NCBI RefSeq assembly: GCF_900099785.1
Contig: NZ_FNDS01000002.1
Location: 620,001-684,000, forward strand
Direction: 5' to 3'
DNA length: 64,000 nt
Origin: Pseudomonas panipatensis
GTDB lineage: Bacteria > Pseudomonadota > Gammaproteobacteria > Pseudomonadales > Pseudomonadaceae
Under the pieces are notes generated by a model. The model did not search any database. It saw only the letters and a program-made list of their open reading frames with translations, and was not told the DNA's origin. The stretch's first letter is position 1; each line of letters begins with the position of its first letter. Below are positions 20,737 through 29,354 of this stretch, one piece after another. The position numbers and the translations under genes are program-made.

Positions 20737-21204
20737 CTACTTGTGATAAGGGTGCCCGGACAACACCGTCCAGGCCCGATAGATCTGTTCGCCGATCAGG
20801 ATACGCACCAGCGGATGCGGCAGGGTCAGCGGCGACAGCGACCAGCGCTGCTCGCTGCGCGCGCAGACCTCCGGGGCCAGGCCCTCGGGGCCGCCGACCA
20901 TGAGGTTGACAGTGCGCGCGTCGAGGCGCCAGCGGTCCAGTTCGGCGGCCAGTTGCGGCGTGCTCCAGGGCTTGCCTTCGACCTCCAGGGTCACCACCCG
21001 TTCACCGGGCTGCACCTTGGCCAGCATCGCTTCGCCTTCCTGACGGATCAGACGCGCCACGTCGGCGTTCTTGCCGCGGGTATTCAGCGGGATCTCCACC
21101 AGCTCCAGGGACAGCTCGGCGGGCAGGCGCTTGACGTACTCCTGCCAGCCCTCCTCGACCCAGCGCGGCATGCGCGAGCCGACCGCGATCAGACGCAGAC
21201 GCAC
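20737..21204 (-). CDS. rlmH: 23S rRNA pseudouridine-1915 N3-methyltransferase
   Basis: SPOUT-family methyltransferase modifying pseudouridine 1915 in helix 69 of 23S rRNA. 155 residues, the invariant family length, beginning [13 protein letters not shown] when started at the GTG at 21204. Conserved [10 protein letters not shown] (SAM-binding trefoil-knot loop) and [17 protein letters not shown] are present. The GTG start has GAGGCGAC upstream and lies eight bases after the rsfS stop. Confidence 0.96.
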   Translation of the reverse strand: MRLRLIAVGSRMPRWVEEGWQEYVKRLPAELSLELVEIPLNTRGKNADVARLIRQEGEAMLAKVQPGERVVTLEVEGKPWSTPQLAAELDRWRLDARTVNLMVGGPEGLAPEVCARSEQRWSLSPLTLPHPLVRILIGEQIYRAWTVLSGHPYHK

Positions 21205-21211
21205 CGTCGCC

Positions 21212-21565
21212 TCACTCGCCGCTGTGCTGTGCGCGACTCTGTTCGGCGCCGCGCCACAGGCGCTCGAGGTCGTAGAACTGACGGGTGGCCGGCTGCATGA
21301 CATGGACCACGACGTTGCCCAGGTCGATCAGCACCCACTCGCCGCCTTCCTGCCCTTCGCTGCCGATCGGCTTGACGCCCTGCTCCTTGACCTTCTCCAG
21401 GACGTTGTCGGCCAGCGACTTGACCTGGCGACCGGAGGTGCCGGAAGCGATGATCATGGTGTCGGTGATGCTGGTTTTATCGCGCACGTCGAGGACCAGG
21501 ATGTCCTGGGCCTTGAGATCTTCCAGAGCGGCGACGGCCAGCTCGACCAGTTGTTCGGTTTGCAT
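21212..21565 (-). CDS. rsfS: Ribosomal silencing factor RsfS
   Basis: Binds uL14 on the large ribosomal subunit and blocks subunit joining under nutrient limitation. 117 residues with the family core [33 protein letters not shown] (as seen in segments around residues 20-52) and [14 protein letters not shown]. Usual neighbour of nadD and rlmH. The slightly extended C-terminus is rich in Arg/Gln/Ser. Confidence 0.95.
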   Translation of the reverse strand: MQTEQLVELAVAALEDLKAQDILVLDVRDKTSITDTMIIASGTSGRQVKSLADNVLEKVKEQGVKPIGSEGQEGGEWVLIDLGNVVVHVMQPATRQFYDLERLWRGAEQSRAQHSGE

Positions 21566-21575
21566 GAGTGACTCT

Positions 21576-22238
21576 CTAAGTAGCGATTGGCGCGCGGTAC
21601 AGTCCGTGCGCCTCGATGTAGTTCAAAACCGCGTCCGGCACCAGAAAACGCGCCGAACGCCCTTGCCCCAGAAGGGCGCGGATCTGTGTGGCCGACACCG
21701 CCAGGGGCGTCTGCCAGACGAAAGTGACCTGCCCGGACGGGCCGCTCAAGGCGGCGGGGTCGGCCACGCTGCGCGCCGCCAGCAGGTCACGCAGGGCTTC
21801 CGGCGCCTCGCTGTCGGCGTCCGGACGCTGCAGCACCACGATATGGCAATGCCGCAGCAGTTCTTCCCAGCGATGCCAGGTCGGCAGGCCGCAGAAGGCA
21901 TCCCAGCCCATCAACAGGAACAGCTGGACCTCACGCCCCAGCTCCGCGCGCAGCGACTCCAGGGTGTCGATGGTGTAGGACGGTTTGTCACGCTTGAGTT
22001 CGCGGTCATCCACCCGCAGCGGGTCGACGCCGGCCACCGCCAGCTCGACCATGGCCAGACGCTGCTGGGCGGAAACCCGCGGCGTCTCGCGGTGCGGCGG
22101 ACGCGCGGCCGGCAGCAGGCGCAACTCGTCGAAACCGAGCTGCTCGACCATTTCCAGCGCGCTGCGCAGGTGGCCGATATGCACCGGGTCGAAAGTGCCG
22201 CCGAATACGCCGATCCGCCGCGGACGCGCCTTGCCCAT
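21576..22238 (-). CDS. nadD: Nicotinate-nucleotide adenylyltransferase
   Basis: Converts nicotinic acid mononucleotide to deamido-NAD in NAD biosynthesis. 220 residues with the nucleotidyltransferase [12 protein letters not shown] motif (about 13-24, containing HxGH) and the C-terminal SATQIRALL (ISSTxIR-type). Overlaps the proA stop by one base at 22238, so it is coupled to proA upstream. Confidence 0.96.
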   Translation of the reverse strand: MGKARPRRIGVFGGTFDPVHIGHLRSALEMVEQLGFDELRLLPAARPPHRETPRVSAQQRLAMVELAVAGVDPLRVDDRELKRDKPSYTIDTLESLRAELGREVQLFLLMGWDAFCGLPTWHRWEELLRHCHIVVLQRPDADSEAPEALRDLLAARSVADPAALSGPSGQVTFVWQTPLAVSATQIRALLGQGRSARFLVPDAVLNYIEAHGLYRAPIAT

Positions 22239-23503
22239 CAGGTGCGCACGTGTCCGTCGCCGAACACCACGTATTTCTCGCTGGTCAGGCCTTCCAGGCC
22301 GACCGGGCCGCGGGCGTGCAGCTTGTCGGTGGAAATGCCGATCTCCGCGCCGAGGCCGTACTCGAAGCCGTCGGCGAAGCGCGTCGAGGCATTGACCATC
22401 ACCGAGGCCGAATCGACTTCGGCGAGGAAGCGCCGGGCGTTGCTGAAGTTCTCGGTGACGATGGCGTCGGTGTGTTGCGAGCCGTAGGTGTTGATGTGCT
22501 CGATGGCGCTATCCAGGTCGTCGACGATGCGGATCGACAGGATCGGCGCGTTGTACTCGGTGCGCCAGTCCTGCTCGGTCGCTTCCAGCACGTCGCTGCC
22601 CAGCAGCGCGCGGGTCGCGGCGTCGCCACGCAGCTCGACGCCCTTGTCGCGGTAGATCGCGGCCAGCGGCGGCAACACGCGGGCGGCGATGGCCTGGTGC
22701 ACCAGCAGGGTTTCCATGGTGTTGCACGGGGCGTAACGCTGAGTCTTGGCGTTGTCGGCGATGCGGATGGCCTTGTCGAGGTCGGCCGACTCGTCGATGA
22801 ACACATGGCAGATGCCGTCCAGGTGCTTGATCACCGGCACCTTGGCGTCGCGGCTGATGCGCTCGATCAGGCCCTTGCCACCGCGCGGGACGATCACGTC
22901 GACGAACTCCGGCATGCTGATCAGCGCGCCCACCGCGGCGCGGTCGGTGGTTTCCACCACCTGCACGGCGGCCGCCGGCAGACCGGCCTGGGCCAGGCCG
23001 TGCTGGATGCACTTGGCGATCGCCTGGTTGGAATGGATGGCCTCGGAACCGCCACGCAGGATGGTCGCGTTGCCGGACTTCAGGCACAGGCTGGCGGCGT
23101 CGATGGTCACGTTCGGCCGCGATTCGTAGATGATCCCGACCACGCCCAGGGGAACGCGCATCTTGCCGATCTGGATGCCCGAGGGGACGAAACGCATGTC
23201 GCGGATCTCGCCGATCGGGTCCGGCAGCGTGGCGACCTGGCGCAGGCCCTCGATCATGTCGTCGATGCGCGCCGGGGTCAGCGCCAGGCGGTCCAGCATG
23301 GCTGGCTCCAGGCCATTGGCGCGGCCAGCGGCCAGGTCCTGTTCGTTGGCTTGGGTGAGCTGCTCGCGGGCAGCGTCCAGGGCATCGGCGGCAGCCAGCA
23401 GCGCAGCGTTCTTCTGCGCGGTGGAAGCGCGGGCGAGAACGCGCGACGCTTCGCGGGCGGCGCGGCCCAGGCGGCTCATATAGTCGAGGACGGACTCGGT
23501 CAT
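22238..23503 (-). CDS. proA: Gamma-glutamyl phosphate reductase
   Basis: Second step of proline biosynthesis, reducing gamma-glutamyl phosphate to the semialdehyde with NADPH. 421 residues. ALDH-superfamily fold with the catalytic Cys in [18 protein letters not shown] (around residue 262) and [15 protein letters not shown]. First gene of the proA-nadD-rsfS-rlmH run in transcription order. Confidence 0.97.
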   Translation of the reverse strand: MTESVLDYMSRLGRAAREASRVLARASTAQKNAALLAAADALDAAREQLTQANEQDLAAGRANGLEPAMLDRLALTPARIDDMIEGLRQVATLPDPIGEIRDMRFVPSGIQIGKMRVPLGVVGIIYESRPNVTIDAASLCLKSGNATILRGGSEAIHSNQAIAKCIQHGLAQAGLPAAAVQVVETTDRAAVGALISMPEFVDVIVPRGGKGLIERISRDAKVPVIKHLDGICHVFIDESADLDKAIRIADNAKTQRYAPCNTMETLLVHQAIAARVLPPLAAIYRDKGVELRGDAATRALLGSDVLEATEQDWRTEYNAPILSIRIVDDLDSAIEHINTYGSQHTDAIVTENFSNARRFLAEVDSASVMVNASTRFADGFEYGLGAEIGISTDKLHARGPVGLEGLTSEKYVVFGDGHVRT

Positions 23504-23803
23504 GGTCTTACGCGTCTGCGTGAGGGAAATGCGCGATTATAGCGACCCGGCCCCCGCCCGCCCAGCCACAGCGGCCAATCGGTAGAGGCCGCGCCCCGCC
23601 GGCCGCGCCGGTAACGCCAGGCGCACGCACCCCGGCACGGTGACACCCGTGTCAGGCGGCGTCCCGCGCCCGCCCGAAGGTTGGGTAAACAAAGCACCGC
23701 CGGCTGTCTACCTTGATGCCACCCGACGGCAGAACGCCAGCCATTCGCCCTCCGGCGCGCCAGGGAAGAACAACAAGAGGCGGCCCACCGCCGGAGACTC
23801 GCC
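23504..23803 (+). other. Divergent intergenic region, proA / hydrolase
   Basis: 300 bp between the divergent proA and hydrolase genes. It must hold both promoters, but no convincing -35/-10 pair, repeat or structured RNA was recognised. The hydrolase ATG has GGAG eight bases upstream. Confidence 0.5.
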
Positions 23804-25027
23804 ATGCGCTACCGCACCGACTACAGCGCCCAGGCCCTGGCCGCCGCCCCGGCGGCACTGGAACTGGACGGCTGGCACCTGCACTACCAGGCCTTTTCCT
23901 CCCGCGCGGACGACCCACGGCCGCCGGTGCTGCTGCTCGGCGGGGCGTTCCAGAGTTTCCGCTCCTTCGCCAGCGAAGTCTCCGAACTGCTCGCCAGGCA
24001 CCCGGTGATCCTCCTCGACCTACCCAGCCAGGGTGGCAACCTGCAGCTGGCGCCGGAACTCAGCCTGGAAGACCTCGCCGACCTGATCGCCGCCTTCGCC
24101 GAGGAGCTGCGCCTGCCGCCCCTGATGCCCATCGGCCTGTCCTACGGCTCGGCCCTGGCCGCGCTGTTCGCCGCGCGCCACCCGCGGCGCTGCGCACGCC
24201 TGCTGCTGGCCGGCATCACCGCGTTTGGCCGTCCCGGTGCGCGCGCCCTACTGGAAGAGGCCTTGGCGCGTCTCGACCTCGGTGAGCGGGAACCCTTCGC
24301 CAATGGCGTGCTCAGCGGCCTGATCAACCCACTGCGCCTGGCCGATACCGGTGTTTCCCCGCTGTTCCGCAAGGCCCTGCTGCGCCAGTTGCAACGCCTC
24401 ACCCCGGCGGAGATCGAGCGCTACCGGCAGAACAGCCGCCGCCTGCTGGCCTTCGGCGGCTTCCGTCACCACCCGCCCTGCCCGACCCTGGTACTGGCCG
24501 GCGAATACGATCATTTCACCCAGCCCTGGGAGCATGCCGAGTTCGCCTACGCCTGCGCCGACGCCCAGTTCGCCCTGATCCACGACGCCGACCACCTGGC
24601 CCAGTTTGAACGGCGTGGCGCCTGCGCGCGCCTCTACACGCCCTTTCTCGACGGCCAGGCGCTGCCGCATGCCGCCGCCGGCAGCACGCGCGTGCAGCGC
24701 CAGCAGTTGCTGCACCTGGAGCGGCGCGTCGAGGTGCGCCTGGCGCCGGCGCAACGCCAGGCCCTGTTGCGCCACGCCGAGGGCGGCGAGTGGCGCGGCG
24801 AACTGGCCGAGGTCGCCTACTTCGGCGGCCTGCTCCGCGCCGAACTGCCGGACAACCTGCCCCTGCGCGGCTGGCGCCTGGCCGCCAGCGGCCTGGCGGA
24901 GCTGGACATACTGCCGCTGCGGCGCACGGCGGATGGCTTCGCCTTTCTCTTCCCCCACGGTGACCCGCAGGCCAGCGCCAGCCTCACGACCCATGGCCTG
25001 CCAGCGCAACGGGTGGACGCGGCCTGA
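23804..25027 (+). CDS. Alpha/beta hydrolase (RhlA-like) with extra C-terminal domain
   Basis: 407 residues with no signal peptide. Residues about 38-285 form an alpha/beta-hydrolase domain: oxyanion region LLLGGAFQSF, nucleophile elbow GLSYG with Ser113, acid Asp236 in GEYDHFT and His264 in DADHLAQFE. The pattern recalls RhlA, which makes 3-hydroxyalkanoyloxy-alkanoates, and related esterases. Residues about 300-407 do not belong to the hydrolase fold; ERRVEVRLA followed by WRGELAEVAYFGGLLRAELP recalls a degenerate PilZ domain (R-rich start, then a D-x-S-x-x-G-like turn). No rhlB or other rhamnolipid gene is adjacent. Substrate unknown. The gene converges with the methyltransferase at 25082. 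Confidence 0.72.
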   Translation: MRYRTDYSAQALAAAPAALELDGWHLHYQAFSSRADDPRPPVLLLGGAFQSFRSFASEVSELLARHPVILLDLPSQGGNLQLAPELSLEDLADLIAAFAEELRLPPLMPIGLSYGSALAALFAARHPRRCARLLLAGITAFGRPGARALLEEALARLDLGEREPFANGVLSGLINPLRLADTGVSPLFRKALLRQLQRLTPAEIERYRQNSRRLLAFGGFRHHPPCPTLVLAGEYDHFTQPWEHAEFAYACADAQFALIHDADHLAQFERRGACARLYTPFLDGQALPHAAAGSTRVQRQQLLHLERRVEVRLAPAQRQALLRHAEGGEWRGELAEVAYFGGLLRAELPDNLPLRGWRLAASGLAELDILPLRRTADGFAFLFPHGDPQASASLTTHGLPAQRVDAA

Positions 25028-25081
25028 GCCACGGAAACGCCGGCACGGCCGATAAGCTGCCGGTGTGAACCTTCGTCCGTG

Positions 25082-25936
25082 CTAGCGGCGCGCCTCGACC
25101 ACCCGCACCAGGCTCGGCAGGCGCCCGCGCGGCAGGCACAACTCGGCGCCATGCACCTGCGGATCGAGCACCTCGACCGCGGCGAACCCGCAGGCCCGAA
25201 ACGCCTCGGCGATCTCCGCCTCGCTACGGTAGTGCAGCGGGTAGCCGCCACGGGTCAGCCGGCCGATCAGGCCGACGCCCCAGCGGATCTGCCGGTAACG
25301 CGGGTGTTCGCGCAGGTCGGGGTAGAGTTCGGTGAGATAGGTGGCCGCCGGGAAGGCCCGCAGGGCCTCGGCCAGGCGCCGCCAGAACTGCTCGATGAGC
25401 GGGCGCTGGAAGTAATTCACCAGGCCCTCGGTGATCACCACCAGCGGCCGTTGCGGATCGAGCCCGGCAAACAGCGAATCCAGGCTGTGCGGTCCCTCGC
25501 CGGCGAGGATATCCACGCTGGCGACCCGGTGCTGTCGATCCAGCCAGCCCTGGCCATCGAGCAGGGCGGCCTTGCGCTGCGCCATCGGCGGCAGGTCCGC
25601 CTCCAGGTAATCGAGCTGTGGATAACGCTGGCGGAAACGCCGGCCACGCGGCGACAGGCCGCAGGCGATTTCCACCACCTGGGTCGCCCCGCGCCGCTCG
25701 ATGGCCTGGCGCAGGCGCGCGTCGATCAGCAGGTGACGTTGTAACAGAAAGTCTTCGATATTCAGCCCGAAGCCCAGCCGCGCGCCCCAGGCGATCGGCG
25801 CCACGCAGGCATGAATCCAGCGGCCCAGACGGGTGGCGAAGGCCGGTTCGGCGAGCTGGTGGCGGCACCAGACATAGCCGGTGTAGTGCGCACTGGGGGT
25901 GATGTGGGCGCTGTCGGCACGGACGGGCTCAGCCAT
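25082..25936 (-). CDS. SAM-dependent methyltransferase, PPM/LCM family
   Basis: 284 residues from the ATG at 25936 (MAEPVRADSAH); a GTG at 25990 would add 18 residues that do not look conserved. The SAM-binding motif VEIACGLSPRGRRF (about 94-107) and the LDYLEADLPPMAQRKAALL stretch place it with the leucine-carboxyl / O-methyltransferase (PPM) group. The substrate cannot be told. It is divergent from mpg, with a short shared promoter region, and convergent with the hydrolase. Confidence 0.8.
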   Translation of the reverse strand: MAEPVRADSAHITPSAHYTGYVWCRHQLAEPAFATRLGRWIHACVAPIAWGARLGFGLNIEDFLLQRHLLIDARLRQAIERRGATQVVEIACGLSPRGRRFRQRYPQLDYLEADLPPMAQRKAALLDGQGWLDRQHRVASVDILAGEGPHSLDSLFAGLDPQRPLVVITEGLVNYFQRPLIEQFWRRLAEALRAFPAATYLTELYPDLREHPRYRQIRWGVGLIGRLTRGGYPLHYRSEAEIAEAFRACGFAAVEVLDPQVHGAELCLPRGRLPSLVRVVEARR

Positions 25937-25999
25937 GGTTCGCTCGCTTGTTGTTATCATCGGCCAGCCTATGAGCGCCCCGGTACGCACGACAATCCC

Positions 26000-26719
26000 A
26001 TGCCTTCCGATCCCATCCTAAGTTTGCCCTGGCCCGAAGCCCAGCCATTGCCGGACCGCTTCTTCGACCGTGACGCCCTGTGCCTGGCGCGCGACCTGCT
26101 CGGCAAGGTGATCCGTCACCGCATCGGCGATCTCTGGCTGTCGGCGCGGATCATCGAGACCGAGGCCTATTACCTGGCCGAAAAGGGCAGCCATGCCTCG
26201 CTCGGCTACACCGAGAAGCGCAAGGCGCTGTTCCTCGATGGCGGGCACATCTATATGTATTACGCGCGCGGCGGCGACTCGCTGAACTTCAGCGCCCGAG
26301 GCGCCGGCAACGCGGTGCTGATCAAGTCCGGCCACCCCTGGCTGGATCGCGTCTCCGGCGACGCCTCCCTGGCGCTGATGCGCCGTCTCAATCCCGCCGC
26401 CGATGGCGGCGCGCGCGCGCTGGGCAAGCTGTGTGCCGGGCAGACCCTGCTCTGCAAGGCGCTAGGCCTGAAGGTGCCGGACTGGGACGCGCAGCGCTTC
26501 GACCCGCAGCGGCTGTTCGTCGATGATCTCGACGAGGCGCCGGCGCAGGTCATCCAGACCACTCGCTTGGGTATTCCGCGCGGCCGCGACGAGCACCTGC
26601 CCTACCGCTTCGTCGATGCCGCCTTCGCTGCCTTCTGTACCCGCAACCCGTTGCGCCGGGGGCAGGTCGAAGGCCGTGACTATCATCTCCTCGACCACCA
26701 GGACCCACACCTGCAATGA
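26000..26719 (+). CDS. mpg: DNA-3-methyladenine glycosylase (AAG/Mpg family)
   Basis: Base-excision repair glycosylase that removes alkylated purines such as 3-methyladenine. 239 residues, family length. The core IIETEAYYLAEKGSHAS contains the catalytic Glu in an ARIIETEAY motif, followed by GGHIYMYYARGG and the Asn/Phe-containing LNFSARGAGNAVLI. The ATG at 26000 is chosen because upstream residues in the open frame are unrelated. Overlaps the DedA-PAP2 gene by four bases (ATGA). Confidence 0.93.
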   Translation: MPSDPILSLPWPEAQPLPDRFFDRDALCLARDLLGKVIRHRIGDLWLSARIIETEAYYLAEKGSHASLGYTEKRKALFLDGGHIYMYYARGGDSLNFSARGAGNAVLIKSGHPWLDRVSGDASLALMRRLNPAADGGARALGKLCAGQTLLCKALGLKVPDWDAQRFDPQRLFVDDLDEAPAQVIQTTRLGIPRGRDEHLPYRFVDAAFAAFCTRNPLRRGQVEGRDYHLLDHQDPHLQ

Positions 26720-28029
26720 GCCTCGATGCCTTCAACGCCTGGATCGCCAGCCACCCGCAATGGCTCGGACTGATTCTGTTCCTGGTGGCCTTCTTCGAAT
26801 GCGCCGCGGTGATCGGCCTGGTCCTGCCCGGCGTGGTGATGCTCTTCGCCATTGCCGTGCTGGCCGGCGGCGGCGCTCTCGGCTTGGGCCAGACACTGTT
26901 GCTGGCCTTCCTCGGCGGGCTGCTCGGCGACACCTTGTCGTACTGGCTGGGGCGACGCTTCCACCGCGACATCCGGCGCCTGCCGCTATTGCGCCATCAC
27001 CCCGAATGGCTGGCCGGCGCCGAAGGCTTCGTTTCCCGCTACGGGGTCGCCGGACTGCTGCTCGGCCGCTTCATCGGCGCCCTGCGGCCCTTCCTGCCGC
27101 TGGTCGCCGGCATGCTCGACATGCCCTTCGGTCGCTTCCTGGCGGTGTCCGTGCTGGCCGCCGGTGGCTGGTCGGTCGCCTACCTGCTGCCCGGCTGGGC
27201 CACCGGCGCGGCCTTGCGCCTGCCGCTGCCGGCGGGGTTCTGGGCGCAAGCCGGGGTCATCGCCGGCGGCCTGCTCCTGCTCGGCGGCCCGCTGATCCAT
27301 GCCTGCCTCAAGCAACGCCGCGACACCAGCCTGATCGCCGCCGGCCTGAGCCTGCTTCTGCTGCTGGCCTTGCTGGTTGGCTGGCCTTATCTGAATGCCC
27401 TCGACCATGGCCTGATGGCGCTGATCCAGGCCGCGCGCAGCCCGCTGATGGACCCGCTGATGGTGGCGCTGACCCGTCTCGGCGACTTCCGCACCCAATT
27501 GATCGTCGGCCTGGTGCTCTGCGGCCTGCTGCTGGCCCTGCGCAGAGGGCGCCATGCGCTCTTCGCCGGCGCCTGCCTGCTCGGCACCGGCCTGCTCAAC
27601 GCCACCCTCAAGCACCTGTTCAGCCGCGCCCGCCCCGAAGTGATCGCCGACCCGCTGAACGCCTTCAGCATGCCCAGCGGGCACAGTTCCGCGTCCTTCG
27701 CCTGCTTTCTGGTCCTCGCTGTCCTGGCCAGCCGCGAGGCAACGCCACGGGTGCGCCTGACCTGGCTGCTGCTGGCCATGCTGCCGGCCGCCGCCATCGC
27801 CGGCTCGCGCCTCTACCTCGGCGCGCACTGGCCCAGCGACGTGATCGCCGGCGCGCTGCTGGCGGCGACGGTGTGCGCCAGCGGGCTCTGGCTCAGCCAG
27901 CGCCGGCAACCGCTGCCGGCTCTGCCGCCGCGCCTCTGGTGGTGCCTGTTGCCGGCGCTGCTGCTGGTCTTCGCGCTCTTCTCCGGCTGGGATCTGGCGC
28001 AGGCCGTGCAGCGCTACCAGCCGCACTGA
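26716..28029 (+). CDS. DedA-PAP2 fusion membrane protein
   Basis: 437-residue polytopic membrane protein joining two families. The N-terminal half (about 1-190) is DedA/SNARE-associated-like, with the FECAAVIGLVLPGVV start, LGDTLSYWLGRRF and GRFIGALRPFLPLVAGM (conserved Arg-Pro). The C-terminal half (about 230-410) is a PAP2 phosphatase with all three motifs: KHLFSRARP, SMPSGHSSAS and SRLYLGAHWPSD. DedA proteins are lipid flippases and PAP2 enzymes dephosphorylate undecaprenyl diphosphate or phosphatidic acid, so a coupled carrier-lipid dephosphorylation and flipping role is plausible (inference). Confidence 0.9.
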   Translation: MSLDAFNAWIASHPQWLGLILFLVAFFECAAVIGLVLPGVVMLFAIAVLAGGGALGLGQTLLLAFLGGLLGDTLSYWLGRRFHRDIRRLPLLRHHPEWLAGAEGFVSRYGVAGLLLGRFIGALRPFLPLVAGMLDMPFGRFLAVSVLAAGGWSVAYLLPGWATGAALRLPLPAGFWAQAGVIAGGLLLLGGPLIHACLKQRRDTSLIAAGLSLLLLLALLVGWPYLNALDHGLMALIQAARSPLMDPLMVALTRLGDFRTQLIVGLVLCGLLLALRRGRHALFAGACLLGTGLLNATLKHLFSRARPEVIADPLNAFSMPSGHSSASFACFLVLAVLASREATPRVRLTWLLLAMLPAAAIAGSRLYLGAHWPSDVIAGALLAATVCASGLWLSQRRQPLPALPPRLWWCLLPALLLVFALFSGWDLAQAVQRYQPH

Positions 28030-28032
28030 TCC

Positions 28033-28947
28033 TCAGGCCCAGGGGCGCGCGCGGATCAATTCGGCGCAGCGCTGCTGGACGAACTCGCGCAGCAGGGTGA
28101 CCGCCGGACTCAGCTGCGCGCGGTGGGTGCAGAACAGATTCATCGGCGCGGCTTCGCCGAGGTAGTCGGGCAGCGCCACCTCCAGGCGCCCGGCCCGCAC
28201 ATCGGCGGCCACGTCCAGCCAGGACTTGTAGACCAGCCCGCGCCCGGCCACGGCCCAGCGCCGAACCACGTCGGCGTCATCGCAAATGCGGTCGCCACTG
28301 ACGTCGATCACCTGCTCGCGCCGGCCATCGCTGAAGCTCCAGCGCTGGTGCGCGCGCCCGGCGAGCAGGTAGAGCAGGCAATTGTGCCGCCGCAGGTCCT
28401 CGGGCTGGCGCGGACGGCCATGGCGGGCGAAGTAGTCCGGCGCACCGCAGAGCACGCGGCGGTTGTCCGCCGCCAGCGGCAGCGCCACCAGGCTGGAATC
28501 GTTCGGCTGACCGAGGCGGATGGCCACATCCACCGGCTGCCGGTAGAGATCGGCCTGGCGGTCGCTGATCAGCAGGCGCAGGTGGAGCCGCGGGTGCAGC
28601 GCCTGGAACTCGTCGAGCCAGGGCAAGAGCACGTTGCGACCGAAATCCGAGGGCGCGGAAACCTGCAGCGGCCCGGCGACCTCGCGGCGGCCGCCGGCCA
28701 GCAGTTGGCGACCGTCGTCGAGGCTCTGCAACGAGGCCCGCGCATGCCCGAGGAACAACTCGCCCTCGGCGGTCAGCCGCAGGCTGCGCGTGGAGCGGGC
28801 GAACAAGCGCGCCTCCAGGGCCGCCTCCAGGCGCTTGAGCGCGGCGCTGGCCACCGCCGCCGACACATCCAGCTCGCGGGCGGCGGCGGACAGGCTGCCG
28901 CGCTCGGCGGTGCGAACGAAGATCTGCAGGTCATCGAGGCGGAGCAT
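28033..28947 (-). CDS. LysR-family transcriptional regulator
   Basis: 304 residues from the ATG at 28947 (MLRLDDLQIFVRTAERGSL). N-terminal winged helix-turn-helix (about 1-60, SAAARELDVSAAVASAALKRLE), then the substrate-binding effector domain (about 90-295, GPLQVSAPSDFGRNVLLPWL). It resembles the group of LysR proteins that control quinone reductases. Divergent from a monooxygenase/oxidoreductase pair whose expression it probably controls. A perfect inverted repeat begins at the base next to its start codon. Confidence 0.92.
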   Translation of the reverse strand: MLRLDDLQIFVRTAERGSLSAAARELDVSAAVASAALKRLEAALEARLFARSTRSLRLTAEGELFLGHARASLQSLDDGRQLLAGGRREVAGPLQVSAPSDFGRNVLLPWLDEFQALHPRLHLRLLISDRQADLYRQPVDVAIRLGQPNDSSLVALPLAADNRRVLCGAPDYFARHGRPRQPEDLRRHNCLLYLLAGRAHQRWSFSDGRREQVIDVSGDRICDDADVVRRWAVAGRGLVYKSWLDVAADVRAGRLEVALPDYLGEAAPMNLFCTHRAQLSPAVTLLREFVQQRCAELIRARPWA

Positions 28948-28966
28948 TTTCAAATTTCCTTTGAAA
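28948..28966. promoter_or_regulatory. Candidate LysR operator
   Basis: TTTCAAA-TTTCC-TTTGAAA is a perfect 7-bp inverted repeat with a 5-bp spacer, compatible with a LysR T-N11-A site, in the 103-bp divergent region between the regulator and the ABM gene. A second weaker repeat, CCCGG-N10-CCGGG, lies at 28982-29001. Position suggests autoregulation plus control of the divergent genes. Confidence 0.5.
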
Positions 28967-29050
28967 GAGACTTTCTTCGTACCCGGTTTTTCTTCTCCGG
29001 GAAAGAGAGCAGCATGCGCCCATCGTCTCTCACGCCAAGGAATCGACCCC

Positions 29051-29344
29051 ATGAGCAGCACCCTGACCCTGATCGCCATTCTCCGCGCCAAGCCCGGCCG
29101 CGCCGACGCCATGGAAGCCCTGCTGCGCGGCATGCTCGCGCCCTCCCGCGCGGAAGCCGGCTGCCTGCAATACGACCTGCACCGCGACCGCAAGGACGCC
29201 GACCTGCTGTACATGATCGAGCAATGGCGTGACGACGCCGCCTTTGCCGAACACGAGGCCAGCCCGCACTTCCAGGCATTCGTCAAAGCCGCCGAGGCGG
29301 AACTGGCCGAACTGGATATCCGCCTGATGAACCGCGTCGATTGA
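29051..29344 (+). CDS. Antibiotic-biosynthesis-monooxygenase (ABM/YgiN-like) domain protein
   Basis: 97-residue single-domain dimeric alpha/beta-barrel protein. TLTLIAILRAKPGRADAMEA start, EAGCLQYDLHRD and the IEQWRDDAAFAEHEASPHFQAF helix are typical of the ABM family, several members of which oxidise quinols. It lies eleven bases before a quinone-oxidoreductase-like gene and divergent from a LysR regulator, so a role in quinone or electrophile redox handling is likely (inference). Confidence 0.88.
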   Translation: MSSTLTLIAILRAKPGRADAMEALLRGMLAPSRAEAGCLQYDLHRDRKDADLLYMIEQWRDDAAFAEHEASPHFQAFVKAAEAELAELDIRLMNRVD

Positions 29345-29354
29345 GGTGCGCCGC

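Noticed and set aside
19027-21300. 757-codon plus-strand frame opposite pbpA and rlmH
   Set aside because: Covers three real genes on the other strand, with no recognisable protein features.
23504-23803. Frame 23640-24008 as an upstream short gene
   Set aside because: It runs into the hydrolase gene in a different frame and shows only composition bias.
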